This document shows positions 17,889 to 27,408 of a stretch of DNA of 64,000 nucleotides, in pieces. Location of the stretch: assembly GCA_043842855.1 (NCBI GenBank), contig JBBPJF010000002.1, forward strand, positions 1-64,000. The letters run 5' to 3'. How positions within the stretch are numbered: position 1 is the stretch's first letter; each line of letters starts with the position of its first letter. The translations under genes and the position numbers were made by a program. The stretch is from QFNR01 sp043842855 (lineage in GTDB: Bacteria > Pseudomonadota > Gammaproteobacteria > Burkholderiales > Neisseriaceae). The notes below the pieces were generated by a model that searched no databases, was not told the origin of the DNA, and saw nothing but the letters and a program-made list of their open reading frames with translations.

Positions 17889-18290
17889 TCAATAATAATA
17901 ACGACGGTCTCCAGCTTTCTTCATTTTAATCAAAACATACATCATAATTCCCACAGGAGCTAAAATTATGGCGTAGGCCCAACAGACCGCTAGATAAAGG
18001 CCCTGAACGAGCCAACGCAAGACCAGCGGCGCTTCAAGTCGGTTACCACTAATCACATAACCTACAATGGAATCTAGCGCATACTTAGCAAAAGGGAAAA
18101 GCAACGTATTGAGAAGAAAGCAGCCAACCACAAAAACTGCAAGTGCCGGATTATTCCTGGCCATCAACAATGAATGATAATCCATATAGCCAAAAACAAG
18201 ACAGAAAAAAACTGCAACCAAATATTGCCTGGATAAATAGGCTACAGAGATCTGCCGAGAGGTTCTAATGAAAAAATCATAAATTCCCAC
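17889..18290 (-). CDS. Small polytopic membrane protein, function unknown
   Basis: The 133-residue product has about four hydrophobic segments (roughly 20-40, 47-67, 92-112 and 108-128) and a basic, tyrosine-rich tail KKAGDRRYYY. I do not recognise a family. It stands alone between the DnaA-box gap and gyrA, transcribed away from gyrA. An immunity-protein-like or small transporter-like role is possible by topology only. The ATG is not preceded by a strong ribosome binding site. Confidence 0.65.
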   Translation of the reverse strand: MGIYDFFIRTSRQISVAYLSRQYLVAVFFCLVFGYMDYHSLLMARNNPALAVFVVGCFLLNTLLFPFAKYALDSIVGYVISGNRLEAPLVLRWLVQGLYLAVCWAYAIILAPVGIMMYVLIKMKKAGDRRYYY

Positions 18291-18437
18291 GTAGTCGATT
18301 ACCTCAAATGTTCTTCTTATTTTTCAAATGCACAGAAACCTCGCACGCCAGCGGGAGTCGCCTGGCCTCATCCTACGAGCCAAAGCCAACGAGAACAAAG
18401 GATCACTCATCTTAAGACAAAATAGACCATCTGACAA

Positions 18438-18466
18438 CTGTCTTTTCTTCACCGACCCTTTATAGT
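18438..18466 (+). promoter_or_regulatory. Likely gyrA promoter
   Basis: TATAGT (18461-18466) is preceded after a 17-base spacer by CTGTCT (18438-18443), a weak -35. Transcription would start near 18473. This rules out the GTG at 18465 as the gyrA start and agrees with the ATG at 18516. Confidence 0.4.
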
Positions 18467-18515
18467 GCAGGGATGTGTTAGAATAATGCATTTAGAATCA
18501 TCTGAGAATTTTGTT

Positions 18516-21113
18516 ATGTCCGAGTCTTTTGTGGCTAAAGAAACCCTTCCCATTAGTCTAGAAGAAGAAATGAAGCAGTCCTATCTCGATTATGCGATGA
18601 GCGTTATAGTCGGTAGAGCTCTGCCAGATATACGTGATGGCATGAAGCCTGTGCATCGAAGAGTTTTATATGCCATGCATGAATTACATAACGATTGGAA
18701 CAAACCTTTCAAGAAATCGGCGAGGGTAGTTGGTGATGTAATTGGTAAATATCATCCTCATGGAGAAACTGCTGTTTACGATACCATCGTTCGCTTAGCA
18801 CAAGATTTTTCTATGCGCTATCAGCTAATTGACGGGCAAGGAAATTTTGGCTCCATGGATGGAGATGGAGCGGCAGCAATGCGGTATACAGAAATACGTA
18901 TGCATAAAATTACTCATGAAATCTTGGCTGACATAGACAAAGAGACAGTAGACTTTGTGCCTAATTATGATAACGTGGAAAAAGAACCAGTTGTTTTTCC
19001 CTCTAAGCTACCAGTCCTATTGGTAAACGGCTCTTCAGGAATTGCCGTTGGTATGGCTACTAACATCCCTCCTCATAACCTCTCTGAAGTTATTGAAGCC
19101 TGTTTGGCAGTGCTGGCTAATGAGACTATTAGCTTGGAAGAACTCTTGCAAATCATACCAGCTCCCGATTTTCCGACAGGAGGCATTATCTATGGAGTAG
19201 CTGGCGTTAGAGAAGGTTATAAAACCGGTAGAGGAAGGATTATCGTACGCGGTAAAGTACACATTGAGAAGCTTTCCAAAGGCGTCGATCGAGAAGCTAT
19301 TGTAATTGATGAGCTTCCATACCAAGTTAATAAAGCTAAGCTAGTGGAGAGGATTGGGGTCCTCGTTCGGGAAAAAAGTATAGAGGGGATTTCTGAGCTG
19401 CGAGATGAATCAGACAAGGCGGGGATACGCGTAGTTATCGAACTGAAAAAAAATCAGAATGCACAGGTGCTTCTCAATCAACTTTATAAAATGACTCCTC
19501 TGCAGGATACCTTTGGTATGAATATGATCGCACTGGTGGATGGGTATCCTAAGCAGTTGACTTTGAAAGATTTTATCCTAGAATTTTTAAAACACAGGAG
19601 AGAGGTAGTCTACCGTAGGACGGTGTTTGAGCTCAATAAAGCCAGAAGTCGAGCCCACATATTAGAAGGGTTAGCGATAGCTTTAGCCAATTTGGATGAA
19701 ATAGTCCAATTAATTAAGACCAGTCCCACGCCACCCAAAGCTAAGGAAGCTTTGTTAGCTAAAAGTTGGCATTCTAAGGTAGTAGAAGCTATGCTAGAGC
19801 GAGTTGATGTTGCGCTGCTATCTTTGCCTGAGGAATCCACCAGATTAAAGGAAGAGGGTTATTATCTCTCAGAAACCCAGGCCCAAGCCATCCTAGATAT
19901 GCGTCTGCAAAGATTAACTGGACTTGAACAAGAGAAAGTTATCAGCGAGTATAGGGAGGTCTTAGAACTTATGCTAGATCTTATGGATACTCTTTCCAAA
20001 CCAGAGCGTATCACTGAGGTTGTACGTGATGAACTCAAAGCTATCAAAACACAGTTTGGAGATGCAAGAAGGAGCGAAATTGATGCTACCGGAGGCGGGG
20101 AGATTGAAGTTGAAGATTTAATACCTTCACAGGAGCTAATTGTGACCCTTTCTCATGGAGGCTATATTAAGTCTCAACCCGTGGCAGATTACCAAGCACA
20201 AAATCGAGGCGGGAGAGGACGACTCGCCACTGCTACAAAAGAAGAGGATTTTATCAAAACGCTTTTTGTTGCTAATAGTCATGATTACTTACTTTGTTTT
20301 ACCTCTTTAGGAAAATGCTACTGGATTAAAGTCTATAAACTACCTACTGGCGGACGAGCTAGTAGGGGCAGACCAGTTAATAATGTACTTGACCTAGCTG
20401 AAAATGAAACTGTGAGTGCTATCTTACCCGTTCGGACATTTACAGAAAATGAGTACGTACTCATGGCAACTAAACTTGGAATTGTAAAGAAGACCTCTAT
20501 AATGGAATTCTCAAAGCCAAGAAGCCTGGGTATTATTGCCATTTCCTTAGCCGAACAGGATAGCTTAATAGGTGTAGTAAAAACTTCAGGTAATCACGAA
20601 GTTATGCTATTTTCTGATCAGGGTAAAGCTGTTCGTTTTGCAGAAACAGATGTTCGACCTACGGGAAGAACTGCTCAGGGTGTCAAAGGAATGACGTTGA
20701 GTACAGGCGCTAAAGTAGTTAGTTTATTAGCCGTGCTCGATAAGGAACAACAGACTGCCATGATTTTAGCTGCTACAGAAAAGGGTTATGGGAAAAGAAC
20801 TCCTGTTAGTAGTTACCGTAAAAGCCGCCGGGGTAGCCAAGGGGTGATTGCAATTGATACAGGTGAACGTAACGGCAAACTTGCTGCAGCTGCATTGGTA
20901 GAGCCTTCCGATAGTGTAATGCTTATCACTTCTGGAGGAGTGCTCATACGCTTCCAAGTATCCCAGATTAGAGAAACTGGAAGAGCTGCTCAGGGAGTAA
21001 GGTTAATTAATCTAGATCATTCTGAGATCTTGGTGAGCATGGAGAAGGTGGCTGAAGCAAAGTCTGTAGAAGAGGTAAACCTTTCTTCTGAAGAAACTAC
21101 TGTGGTTCACTAA
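18516..21113 (+). CDS. gyrA: DNA gyrase subunit A
   Basis: The 865-residue subunit cleaves and rejoins DNA to introduce negative supercoils with GyrB. The N-terminal ISLEEEMKQSYLDYAMSVIVGRALPD matches GyrA and fixes the start at MSES. The catalytic tyrosine lies in AAAMRYTEIRM, and the C-terminal DNA-wrapping domain begins with a GyrA-box-like QNRGGRGR. The quinolone-region sequence is HPHGETAVYDT, so the residues aligned with E. coli Asp82 and Ser83 are Glu and Thr. It is followed by alr after 46 bases on the same strand. Confidence 0.98.
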   Translation: MSESFVAKETLPISLEEEMKQSYLDYAMSVIVGRALPDIRDGMKPVHRRVLYAMHELHNDWNKPFKKSARVVGDVIGKYHPHGETAVYDTIVRLAQDFSMRYQLIDGQGNFGSMDGDGAAAMRYTEIRMHKITHEILADIDKETVDFVPNYDNVEKEPVVFPSKLPVLLVNGSSGIAVGMATNIPPHNLSEVIEACLAVLANETISLEELLQIIPAPDFPTGGIIYGVAGVREGYKTGRGRIIVRGKVHIEKLSKGVDREAIVIDELPYQVNKAKLVERIGVLVREKSIEGISELRDESDKAGIRVVIELKKNQNAQVLLNQLYKMTPLQDTFGMNMIALVDGYPKQLTLKDFILEFLKHRREVVYRRTVFELNKARSRAHILEGLAIALANLDEIVQLIKTSPTPPKAKEALLAKSWHSKVVEAMLERVDVALLSLPEESTRLKEEGYYLSETQAQAILDMRLQRLTGLEQEKVISEYREVLELMLDLMDTLSKPERITEVVRDELKAIKTQFGDARRSEIDATGGGEIEVEDLIPSQELIVTLSHGGYIKSQPVADYQAQNRGGRGRLATATKEEDFIKTLFVANSHDYLLCFTSLGKCYWIKVYKLPTGGRASRGRPVNNVLDLAENETVSAILPVRTFTENEYVLMATKLGIVKKTSIMEFSKPRSLGIIAISLAEQDSLIGVVKTSGNHEVMLFSDQGKAVRFAETDVRPTGRTAQGVKGMTLSTGAKVVSLLAVLDKEQQTAMILAATEKGYGKRTPVSSYRKSRRGSQGVIAIDTGERNGKLAAAALVEPSDSVMLITSGGVLIRFQVSQIRETGRAAQGVRLINLDHSEILVSMEKVAEAKSVEEVNLSSEETTVVH

Positions 21114-21159
21114 AGGCTCACTTAATAACCTATCCTATTTATCCTTCTACGTCCTATCA

Positions 21160-22236
21160 ATGAGGCCCTTAACTGCTTATCTTGATCTTTCCGCCCTGGT
21201 GCACAATTACCTTTATCTTAAAAAGCTCCATGGTAAACAGGTATTTGCTGTTGTCAAAGCAGATGCTTATGGCCATGGTGCTGTCATGTGTGCGAAAACT
21301 CTAGATGCTTATGTAGATGGTTTTGCGGTAGCTTTTTTGGAGGAGGCTACTGAACTGAGAGAAGAAGGTGTTAATAAACCTATCCTTTTGTTGGAGGGTG
21401 TATTTTGCGCAAGCGATTATAGCTTAGTTGAAGAAAAGCGATTACTTCCCGTCATTCAAAATGAAGCTCAATTAAAGTGGTTCCTAGAATATAGCTGGAA
21501 AAAACCTATAACCGTATGGTTGAAGATGGATACAGGTATGCGCCGGGCTGGTTTCATGCCCAAGGAATTTCTTCTAGCAGAGCAACTATTGAAGGCTGAC
21601 GCTAGCGTAGCTGGAATAGTAGAAATGACTCATTTATGTTGTGCAGATCTCTTAGATAACGAGTTTACCGAACAACAATTAAATTGTTTTACCACACAAT
21701 CTTCTCAGACGGCTAATCTAAAAAGTATCTGTAATTCTGCTGGGGTACTATATCATCCGCGTGCTTATCAAGACATTGCTAGAGTGGGAATTGCTATGTA
21801 CGGCATAAATCCTATTGCAACTACTTATTCGGATAAACATCTAAAACCAGTAATGCATCTTTATTCAAAAATTTTCTCAGTAAAACTACTTCGAAGGGGT
21901 GAAAAAATTGGATATGGTGGAATTTTCACCGCCCCTTATGACATGCGGATTGGATTAGTTGCTTGCGGTTACGCGGATGGTTATCCCCGAGTGCCTTCAC
22001 AAGATAACTGTGTATGGATAGACCAGGTAAAGAGCAGAATTATCGGAAGAGTTTCTATGGATATGCTATCCGTGGAACTGAACAGACCCCAACAAGGCAT
22101 CGGTAGCCAGGTAGAATTGTGGGGAGCCCATATCTCCGTTAATGAGATCGCTTTACGAGCCAACACTATTTCCTATGAATTGCTATCTCATAATAGAAGA
22201 GCCAAGCGCGTCTACAGCCCCCCCACTATTTACTAA
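21160..22236 (+). CDS. alr: Alanine racemase
   Basis: The 358-residue PLP enzyme makes D-alanine for peptidoglycan. The PLP lysine is in AVVKADAYGHG (about residue 33), the catalytic tyrosine in GEKIGYGGIF (about 250), and the C-terminal domain has ACGYADGYPR and RVSMDML. The ATG follows gyrA closely on the same strand, so the two may be co-transcribed. It converges on pcm with only 14 bases between the stops. Confidence 0.96.
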   Translation: MRPLTAYLDLSALVHNYLYLKKLHGKQVFAVVKADAYGHGAVMCAKTLDAYVDGFAVAFLEEATELREEGVNKPILLLEGVFCASDYSLVEEKRLLPVIQNEAQLKWFLEYSWKKPITVWLKMDTGMRRAGFMPKEFLLAEQLLKADASVAGIVEMTHLCCADLLDNEFTEQQLNCFTTQSSQTANLKSICNSAGVLYHPRAYQDIARVGIAMYGINPIATTYSDKHLKPVMHLYSKIFSVKLLRRGEKIGYGGIFTAPYDMRIGLVACGYADGYPRVPSQDNCVWIDQVKSRIIGRVSMDMLSVELNRPQQGIGSQVELWGAHISVNEIALRANTISYELLSHNRRAKRVYSPPTIY

Positions 22237-22250
22237 CTGATTAAGGAATC

Positions 22251-22919
22251 CTAAAAAACAAATTCGCACCCCTTAATAGAAGCGGGTTCCTCTTCCAGAT
22301 AGGTAGCATTGGTCTCAAACAGCTGTGCTTCCACTATATTTGAAGCTTCTTTGGTATATAAAGTAGCATGCATCAATGGAGTTAACCCAACGATAGCCAC
22401 TAACTTCCCTCCAGGCTTGAGCTGATCTAATAAAAACTGAGGAACATGGTGCAGCGCTCCTCCAATATAAATTGCATCATACTCAGCCTTTGCTTTTGTA
22501 TAGCTAGCCGCACGTAGTCCATCTAATGGTTGAAAACTAACATTAGTTAGTGCTAATTCACCAATTACTCGTTGAGCAAAACGCAATTGTTCCTCATCTT
22601 TGTCCCAAGAGTCCACTTGTTTAGAAAGGCGGGCTAATACAGCTGTAGCATAACCTGAACCGGTACCAATTTCTAACACACTTTTAGAAGTATCCAGTTC
22701 TAAAGCTTGAATCAAGCGTGCAACCAATTTAGGCTCCAACATTTTTGACCCATTCTTCAGCGAAAGAGCTAACTCTGCATAGGAAAACTCCAATTGATGA
22801 GGCAAAACAAATTTCTCTCTTGGAATCTCACTAAGCGCTTCCAAGAGAAGCGGATCAAGGACATCCCACGGTCTTATCTGTTGTTCAACCATATAATACC
22901 GAGCTTTCACATAATCCAT
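22251..22919 (-). CDS. Protein-L-isoaspartate O-methyltransferase family protein
   Basis: The 222-residue SAM methyltransferase starts at MDYVKARYYMVEQQIRPWDVL, chosen because GGAGG lies five bases upstream (22929-22925). The SAM motif SVLEIGTGSGYATAVLARL and substrate region YDAIYIGGALHHVP are visible. Members repair isoaspartyl residues by methyl esterification, but the YMVEQQIRPW branch common in betaproteobacteria is often only annotated by similarity to Pcm. The catalytic Ser/Thr region of Pcm is not clear, so another substrate is possible. Confidence 0.85.
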   Translation of the reverse strand: MDYVKARYYMVEQQIRPWDVLDPLLLEALSEIPREKFVLPHQLEFSYAELALSLKNGSKMLEPKLVARLIQALELDTSKSVLEIGTGSGYATAVLARLSKQVDSWDKDEEQLRFAQRVIGELALTNVSFQPLDGLRAASYTKAKAEYDAIYIGGALHHVPQFLLDQLKPGGKLVAIVGLTPLMHATLYTKEASNIVEAQLFETNATYLEEEPASIKGCEFVF

Positions 22920-23039
22920 TTTTCCTCCAATAAAATCTATATACCGCGACATTCTATCTGAATTAAACTAAGCTCTCAATGAGCTCTACACATCCTTTGA
23001 GGTCAATACCAAGTATTAGTAAGCGGTTGAGTTTCCAGC

Positions 23040-23843
23040 TTATAGTTTATTCAGCCCATGCTTGCAACGATAAGTATTTGTTCGTTTCATGGTATCTAAA
23101 AGTGCTTGATTTTTTCCCAAACTTTCTTTGGACCGCTCCGGATGATGAAGGTGGTACTGGATAGCACTTAGCTTAATAGATTTGAGCCATAGACCTTTTC
23201 TCAATAGCCTCAGAGCTAACTCCGAATCTTCCCGGCCCCAACCTTCAAAAGCTTCATTAAAACCATTCACAGCAATTAGATCTTGGTAATGACAAGCAAA
23301 GTTACAACTTCGCACCTGGAAAATAAGTTTTTCAACCGGCTCTTTTCTTTTTTTAGCTAAACACCGTGACAAAGTGGGAAAATACAGCGCATTTAATCGG
23401 TTAGATGCTTCTGTAGTTATATAGTTATAGCAAAATTTTTGTGAAGTTAAAAAATTTGCCGTACTGTTGGATCCCAAAAGTACTCTGGAACCTATTACAA
23501 AGGTATTAATTTCTCGATGAACAAGATGATCCTGAATAAATGCAGGATGTAATATTGTATCTCCATCTACGAAAACTATGTAGCTCCTTTTAGCCAGTAA
23601 AAGCGCTTGGTTCCTTGCGCGAGCCACCCTAAAACCCAAGTCTTCCTGCCAGGCATGAAGAATAGGGATAGTGGTCCTCTCTCTTATCCTTTCAATTAGC
23701 TGGCGCGTTTCCAGCCTGGATCCATCATCTGCTACGATGATCTCGTTAGGTTTTACTGTCTGCTTAATAGCGCTCTCTAATACTAAGGATAAGGCTGCGG
23801 GCCAATTATAAGTAGTTACGATTAAACTAACACCAGCATTCAT
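23040..23843 (-). CDS. Family 2 glycosyltransferase
   Basis: The 267-residue GT-A enzyme has the N-terminal nucleotide-sugar fold SLIVTTYNWPAALSLVLES, the first acidic motif IIVADDGS (about residues 36-43), the DxD-like FVDGDTIL (about 93) and a C-terminal galactosyltransferase-like segment NGFNEAFEGWGREDSELALRL. The WGREDSEL signature occurs in chondroitin-polymerase-like and LPS or capsule transferases. It is 6 bases downstream of another family 2 transferase, so the two probably act on the same surface glycan, likely LPS core. Confidence 0.88.
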   Translation of the reverse strand: MNAGVSLIVTTYNWPAALSLVLESAIKQTVKPNEIIVADDGSRLETRQLIERIRERTTIPILHAWQEDLGFRVARARNQALLLAKRSYIVFVDGDTILHPAFIQDHLVHREINTFVIGSRVLLGSNSTANFLTSQKFCYNYITTEASNRLNALYFPTLSRCLAKKRKEPVEKLIFQVRSCNFACHYQDLIAVNGFNEAFEGWGREDSELALRLLRKGLWLKSIKLSAIQYHLHHPERSKESLGKNQALLDTMKRTNTYRCKHGLNKL

Positions 23844-23849
23844 AAAAAC

Positions 23850-24605
23850 CTAATTTAAAGGATACTTAAGATAATAAAAACGCACGTATTTTGTATAGGT
23901 ATAGAAATAGTGGTTTTTTGCCAAGATCCAGCCTAATTTTCCATCTAAAATTCCCAAGCGCAAAAAATACATATTAAAGAATGCCCAGAAAGGTCTGAGG
24001 ATAAGATCTAAAAAAAAGGAAAAACCCCTCCCCTCTTCCAAATACTTTTCTGCACATAGTCTAGTATAACGCTCAAATTTGGCATAATACTCTCCCCAAT
24101 TCTCATAGGTGTAATGAAGCAAGCCCCCCTTCTTTATTTTTTTCTCAAGATAAGAATGTTGAAGCTGTTGATGCACCCGACCCCGAAACTGAACCTGATT
24201 CCTAGGTAAAAACCGAGTGACGTAATCAGCCCGCATAGGTCCAAAATAAAGTCTCTTAGAACCAAAATAGTTGAGTCTTTTAATTCGATAGGCAGTGGAG
24301 AGAGGCCCTTGGCTTAGCCGTTGTAATTCTTTTTTTAGACGAGGTGTAACACGCTCATCACTATCAATAAACAACAACCAGTCTCCTTTAGCTTTAGAGA
24401 TGGCATAATTCTGCTGCGCAGAATAATCTCCTCGCATAGCCCTCGAATAAACTACAGCTCCAGCTGCCTGAGCTAAAGCTACGGTATCATCCTCACTTTC
24501 ATCATCAATAACAATGATTTCTTGACAAAAAGCTACACTTTGAATACATGAAACTATGTTGCGACCCTCATTTTTAGCAATGATTAAAGCAGAAATAGTA
24601 AGCAT
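23850..24605 (-). CDS. Family 2 glycosyltransferase, WaaE/KdtX-like
   Basis: The 251-residue protein resembles the LPS core beta-1,4-glucosyltransferase family WaaE/KdtX: MLTISALIIAKNEGRNIVSC, EIIVIDDESEDDTV, the DxD motif LLFIDSDERV (about residue 79) and the conserved GRVHQQL segment near residue 130. It would add a hexose to the inner core heptose at the cytoplasmic membrane face. Its ATG lies 4 bases after the stop of the upstream small gene. The acceptor sugar cannot be told from sequence. Confidence 0.88.
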   Translation of the reverse strand: MLTISALIIAKNEGRNIVSCIQSVAFCQEIIVIDDESEDDTVALAQAAGAVVYSRAMRGDYSAQQNYAISKAKGDWLLFIDSDERVTPRLKKELQRLSQGPLSTAYRIKRLNYFGSKRLYFGPMRADYVTRFLPRNQVQFRGRVHQQLQHSYLEKKIKKGGLLHYTYENWGEYYAKFERYTRLCAEKYLEEGRGFSFFLDLILRPFWAFFNMYFLRLGILDGKLGWILAKNHYFYTYTKYVRFYYLKYPLN

Positions 24606-24609
24606 AGCC

Positions 24610-24822
24610 CTACTCTTGATAAGGGCTCTCTAGGGAAGAAACAATAGCCAACATCACCTCTTTGATCTGAACTTCCTGACAACCCATCAGAAGAGCGTCT
24701 TCTAAAATATCCTGGCTAACTTGCCTGAACTCTTCTAGATTCTCACGCATGACCTTGTTTTTCTCCTTACAGGCAATTAGGTCGCCATTCCTATCTAACC
24801 AATTGGGTAGTAAATGAGACAT
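24610..24822 (-). CDS. Conserved small protein (LPxWxDRxG family), function unknown
   Basis: The 70-residue product begins MSHLLPNWLDRNGDLIACKEKNKVM and continues with helical segments DILEDALLMGCQEVQIKEVML. I recognise it as a short conserved protein of betaproteobacteria with the pattern LPxWxDRxGxxxAC, but know no function for it. It lies between an NlpC hydrolase and the glycosyltransferases with gaps of 4 and 11 bases, so all four genes may form one operon. Confidence 0.8.
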   Translation of the reverse strand: MSHLLPNWLDRNGDLIACKEKNKVMRENLEEFRQVSQDILEDALLMGCQEVQIKEVMLAIVSSLESPYQE

Positions 24823-24833
24823 AAATTCCTCAT

Positions 24834-25388
24834 CTAACGATTAATTCTTCGTGCCCAAAGATAAGCCTTTGCCCAATAGGGATTATCAAGAGGACGGATT
24901 TCAACTGCCTTTCCAGTGCGAGGTGTATGAATAAACTTTCCATTTCCTATGTATACAGCTACATGCGATACCTGCCCCGGCTGCTGAGTGGCAAAGAAGA
25001 GAATATCCCCTGGTTGTAACTTATCTCTAGGAACTAACATCCCCTCCTGGGACATCATTCTCGCTGTTCTGGGCAAATTTACGTCCCTAGTTGTCTTAAA
25101 GAGATAGTGAATAAAGCCGCTACAATCCATGCCCTGACTGGGATTACTTCCTCCCCACTTATAATTGACTCCCAGTAATCCCATAGCTGTCATCAGAAGA
25201 TCATCAGCTTTTTGCTGCTGAACCGTTTTCTCTCTGATGACACGTACATCTTTATCTTCAGAGGCAAGTGTAGGAGAAGAACCTAATCGTTCCAATAAAA
25301 TGCCAACCCTGTCATCTGCAAGTACAGTTGAAGCAACACAAAAACAGACCAAAAATCTAAGTAACTGAATGCGGCTGATAATTTTCAT
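24834..25388 (-). CDS. Secreted NlpC/P60 family peptidoglycan hydrolase
   Basis: The 184-residue protein cleaves peptide cross-bridges or stem peptides in the periplasm. Translation probably starts at MKIISRIQLLRFLVCFCVAS, giving a signal peptide ending ASTVLA, rather than at an upstream in-frame ATG. The catalytic Cys is in GMDCSGFIHYLF, the His in SHVAVYIGNGKFIH, with LPRTARMMSQEG and QPGDILFF between. The family is typical of Spr/MepS-like endopeptidases. It is the first gene of the possible operon with the glycosyltransferases. Confidence 0.88.
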   Translation of the reverse strand: MKIISRIQLLRFLVCFCVASTVLADDRVGILLERLGSSPTLASEDKDVRVIREKTVQQQKADDLLMTAMGLLGVNYKWGGSNPSQGMDCSGFIHYLFKTTRDVNLPRTARMMSQEGMLVPRDKLQPGDILFFATQQPGQVSHVAVYIGNGKFIHTPRTGKAVEIRPLDNPYWAKAYLWARRINR

Positions 25389-25739
25389 TATATAAAACGG
25401 AAACCCTGGAATAAAAACTTCCCTTAAAGAAGCGGACCAGCTGATGGGTAACATGGTAGCATAAAAAATTAAATTGAGCACCGCGGAAAGCACAAACACG
25501 TTACAGGAGTTTAACTCAACTCACTCTGTCAGGATAGTAAACTCAGTAATCATTGACTATTTTAAAAGACTTTCCATTTAAGACTCAAAATTAAGAAAGA
25601 ATAGCCCAATGCACACGGTTCTATTATTTATGCTCTATGCTTCTGCACCAATAACTTATTAAAACTTTCCTATAAGCCATAAAAGCATCTAGTATATATA
25701 TGCTTCTCCCTCTTTAAATAATCATAGCAACTAAGTAAT
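25389..25739. other. Divergent gap between the NlpC gene and the MFS gene
   Basis: The 351 bases separate two divergent genes and should hold both promoters. An AT-rich stretch with a TATATAT run at about 25691-25700 precedes the MFS gene. No strong -35/-10 pair or RNA gene was found. Confidence 0.4.
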
Positions 25740-26870
25740 ATGAAAAAATTTTTACTATTTATCCTTTCAAGCTTTATTGCTATAGGAAGTTTCACCGCTA
25801 TTGATGTTTTGTTTTACCTTAATAAAGGTATCAATTTTCAGCAAATTTCTTATCTGGCAATCATACTTAATATCACGGTCTTACTAGCTGAAGTTCCCAC
25901 TGGCATATTGGGGGACCGTCTGGGGTCCATCAGAGCGCTAATGTTAGGATCTTTATTAAGGGCCATTGCTTGTATTATGTATATTGTTGATTTTCCATTT
26001 CACCTTTATTTGGCGGCAGCAGTTTCTGGGCTGAGCCTTGCCTTTTATACTGGATCTATCAATGCTGTAGTGTTTTATTATAAATTCCAACACACCGTAG
26101 ATCGAATTTTTGCTCAGGTTAATTTTTATAGATGTCTTGCATTAAGCTTGGGCGGGGTTATCGGTTATGCACTGTTTCAGCTAAATCCCAATTATCCTTG
26201 GTTACTAGCCAGTATATTCATGCTACTCTCTATCCTTCCATTGGTATGGCTAAAACCACCTACTCAACCATATTTTACTAATAAATCTCAAAGCAACTGG
26301 CATGCTTTTATCTATCTAATACGCGATCTCCATAATAAAACTTATTTTTGGGCGGCAGCTCTCAACGGTCTTTCTACTACGGCACCCTTATTAACTTGGC
26401 AATTTTTCTTTCAGAAATTTACCCATGGTGTCCTACTGGGTTTCCTATTTATGCAACTCGCTAGCATTTTAGCCTCTAGACTAATGAGTCGGTTCTCCTT
26501 TCACTATAGGACCAAATTCATGTTCATGTGTATAAACACATTGGCTATTCTTATCATCCCCCTATTAAAATCCAATCTTTGGCTACTTAATTGTGCTATT
26601 TTTCTGCATACCATGGCCTGGGTCACGCAGTATCTCAGTACTTACGCACAATTCCATGAAAACATAGCAGATTCCCTGCGCAATACCTCTGAATCTTTTA
26701 TTTCTGCTACCCACTGCTTACTTATCGTGCCCGTAAATCTTTTAGTTGGATACTTATTAAACTCACACCTCACTTTCACTGCTTTTATCATTTCTGCCTT
26801 AATTTCACTTCTATCTGCCCTTTTATATCTTTCCTCTGTCATAAAGCAACCTAAGCAAACCTTTTCCTGA
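25740..26870 (+). CDS. Major facilitator superfamily transporter
   Basis: The 376-residue protein has about 12 hydrophobic helices. The loop 2-3 motif A reads GILGDRLGSIRALMLG (about residues 58-73), as in MFS exporters. The substrate is not evident. It stands alone, flanked by a 351-base and a 538-base gap, and its AT-rich, low-G coding sequence differs from neighbouring gyrA and alr. Together this suggests a recent or lineage-specific acquisition, with drug or metabolite efflux only a general possibility. Confidence 0.88.
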   Translation: MKKFLLFILSSFIAIGSFTAIDVLFYLNKGINFQQISYLAIILNITVLLAEVPTGILGDRLGSIRALMLGSLLRAIACIMYIVDFPFHLYLAAAVSGLSLAFYTGSINAVVFYYKFQHTVDRIFAQVNFYRCLALSLGGVIGYALFQLNPNYPWLLASIFMLLSILPLVWLKPPTQPYFTNKSQSNWHAFIYLIRDLHNKTYFWAAALNGLSTTAPLLTWQFFFQKFTHGVLLGFLFMQLASILASRLMSRFSFHYRTKFMFMCINTLAILIIPLLKSNLWLLNCAIFLHTMAWVTQYLSTYAQFHENIADSLRNTSESFISATHCLLIVPVNLLVGYLLNSHLTFTAFIISALISLLSALLYLSSVIKQPKQTFS

Positions 26871-27408
26871 ACAAAGGATTATAGTTATCAAACTTTTGAT
26901 TCAACGGTGCCATCATACTTTTTAACTCACCTTCTACCCTAGAAATCTCGGCTAAGCATAAATGGTAAACATTAGACTCCTAGATTTAACGCTTTACCAG
27001 AAGGTCATTTGAAGAAAGAAATCACTCTTAATTCTAGTTTTCCCATTTCCCCTGAACTCTGTGGTCAAAGCAAAAAATCTTTAAAAGCTTTTTTCCACGA
27101 CACATGTGCAAATTTATAAATAAAGTCTCTGTTTAATTTGCTATTTTCTAAGTTTAGTGTCCAAATATCTATGCCAGACCCTCTCACAATCCTCTAGTCC
27201 TAAAGAAATCCTACTGACTAAAGTTATGAAAGCCAATCAAGCATACAGTAAATCCTTACAGTGTTCATAGCTTAGTGAAGGCTCTTACCTAATTCACCTA
27301 GACTCCGTATACTTTTTTGCTGGACTAGAGAAATTACTCTAAAAAAAGAAATTTCTGTTACAATGCAGTGGAGACTAGATTTTATGTCAAATTTAATTAG
27401 GAGTTTGT
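26871..27408. other. Gene-free gap after the MFS gene
   Basis: The 538 bases carry no credible gene; all frames are broken by stops. C exceeds G on the plus strand. An extended -10 box for the following DUF2147 gene lies at 27356-27364. Confidence 0.5.
27356..27364 (+). promoter_or_regulatory. Extended -10 promoter of the DUF2147 gene
   Basis: TGTTACAAT matches the extended -10 pattern TGnTATAAT. It lies 45 bases before the ATG. The -35 region is weak, as is common for this promoter type. Confidence 0.45.

Noticed and set aside
18465..18515. GTG start for gyrA 17 codons upstream
   Set aside because: It falls inside the likely -10 box, and the family N-terminus begins at MSES.
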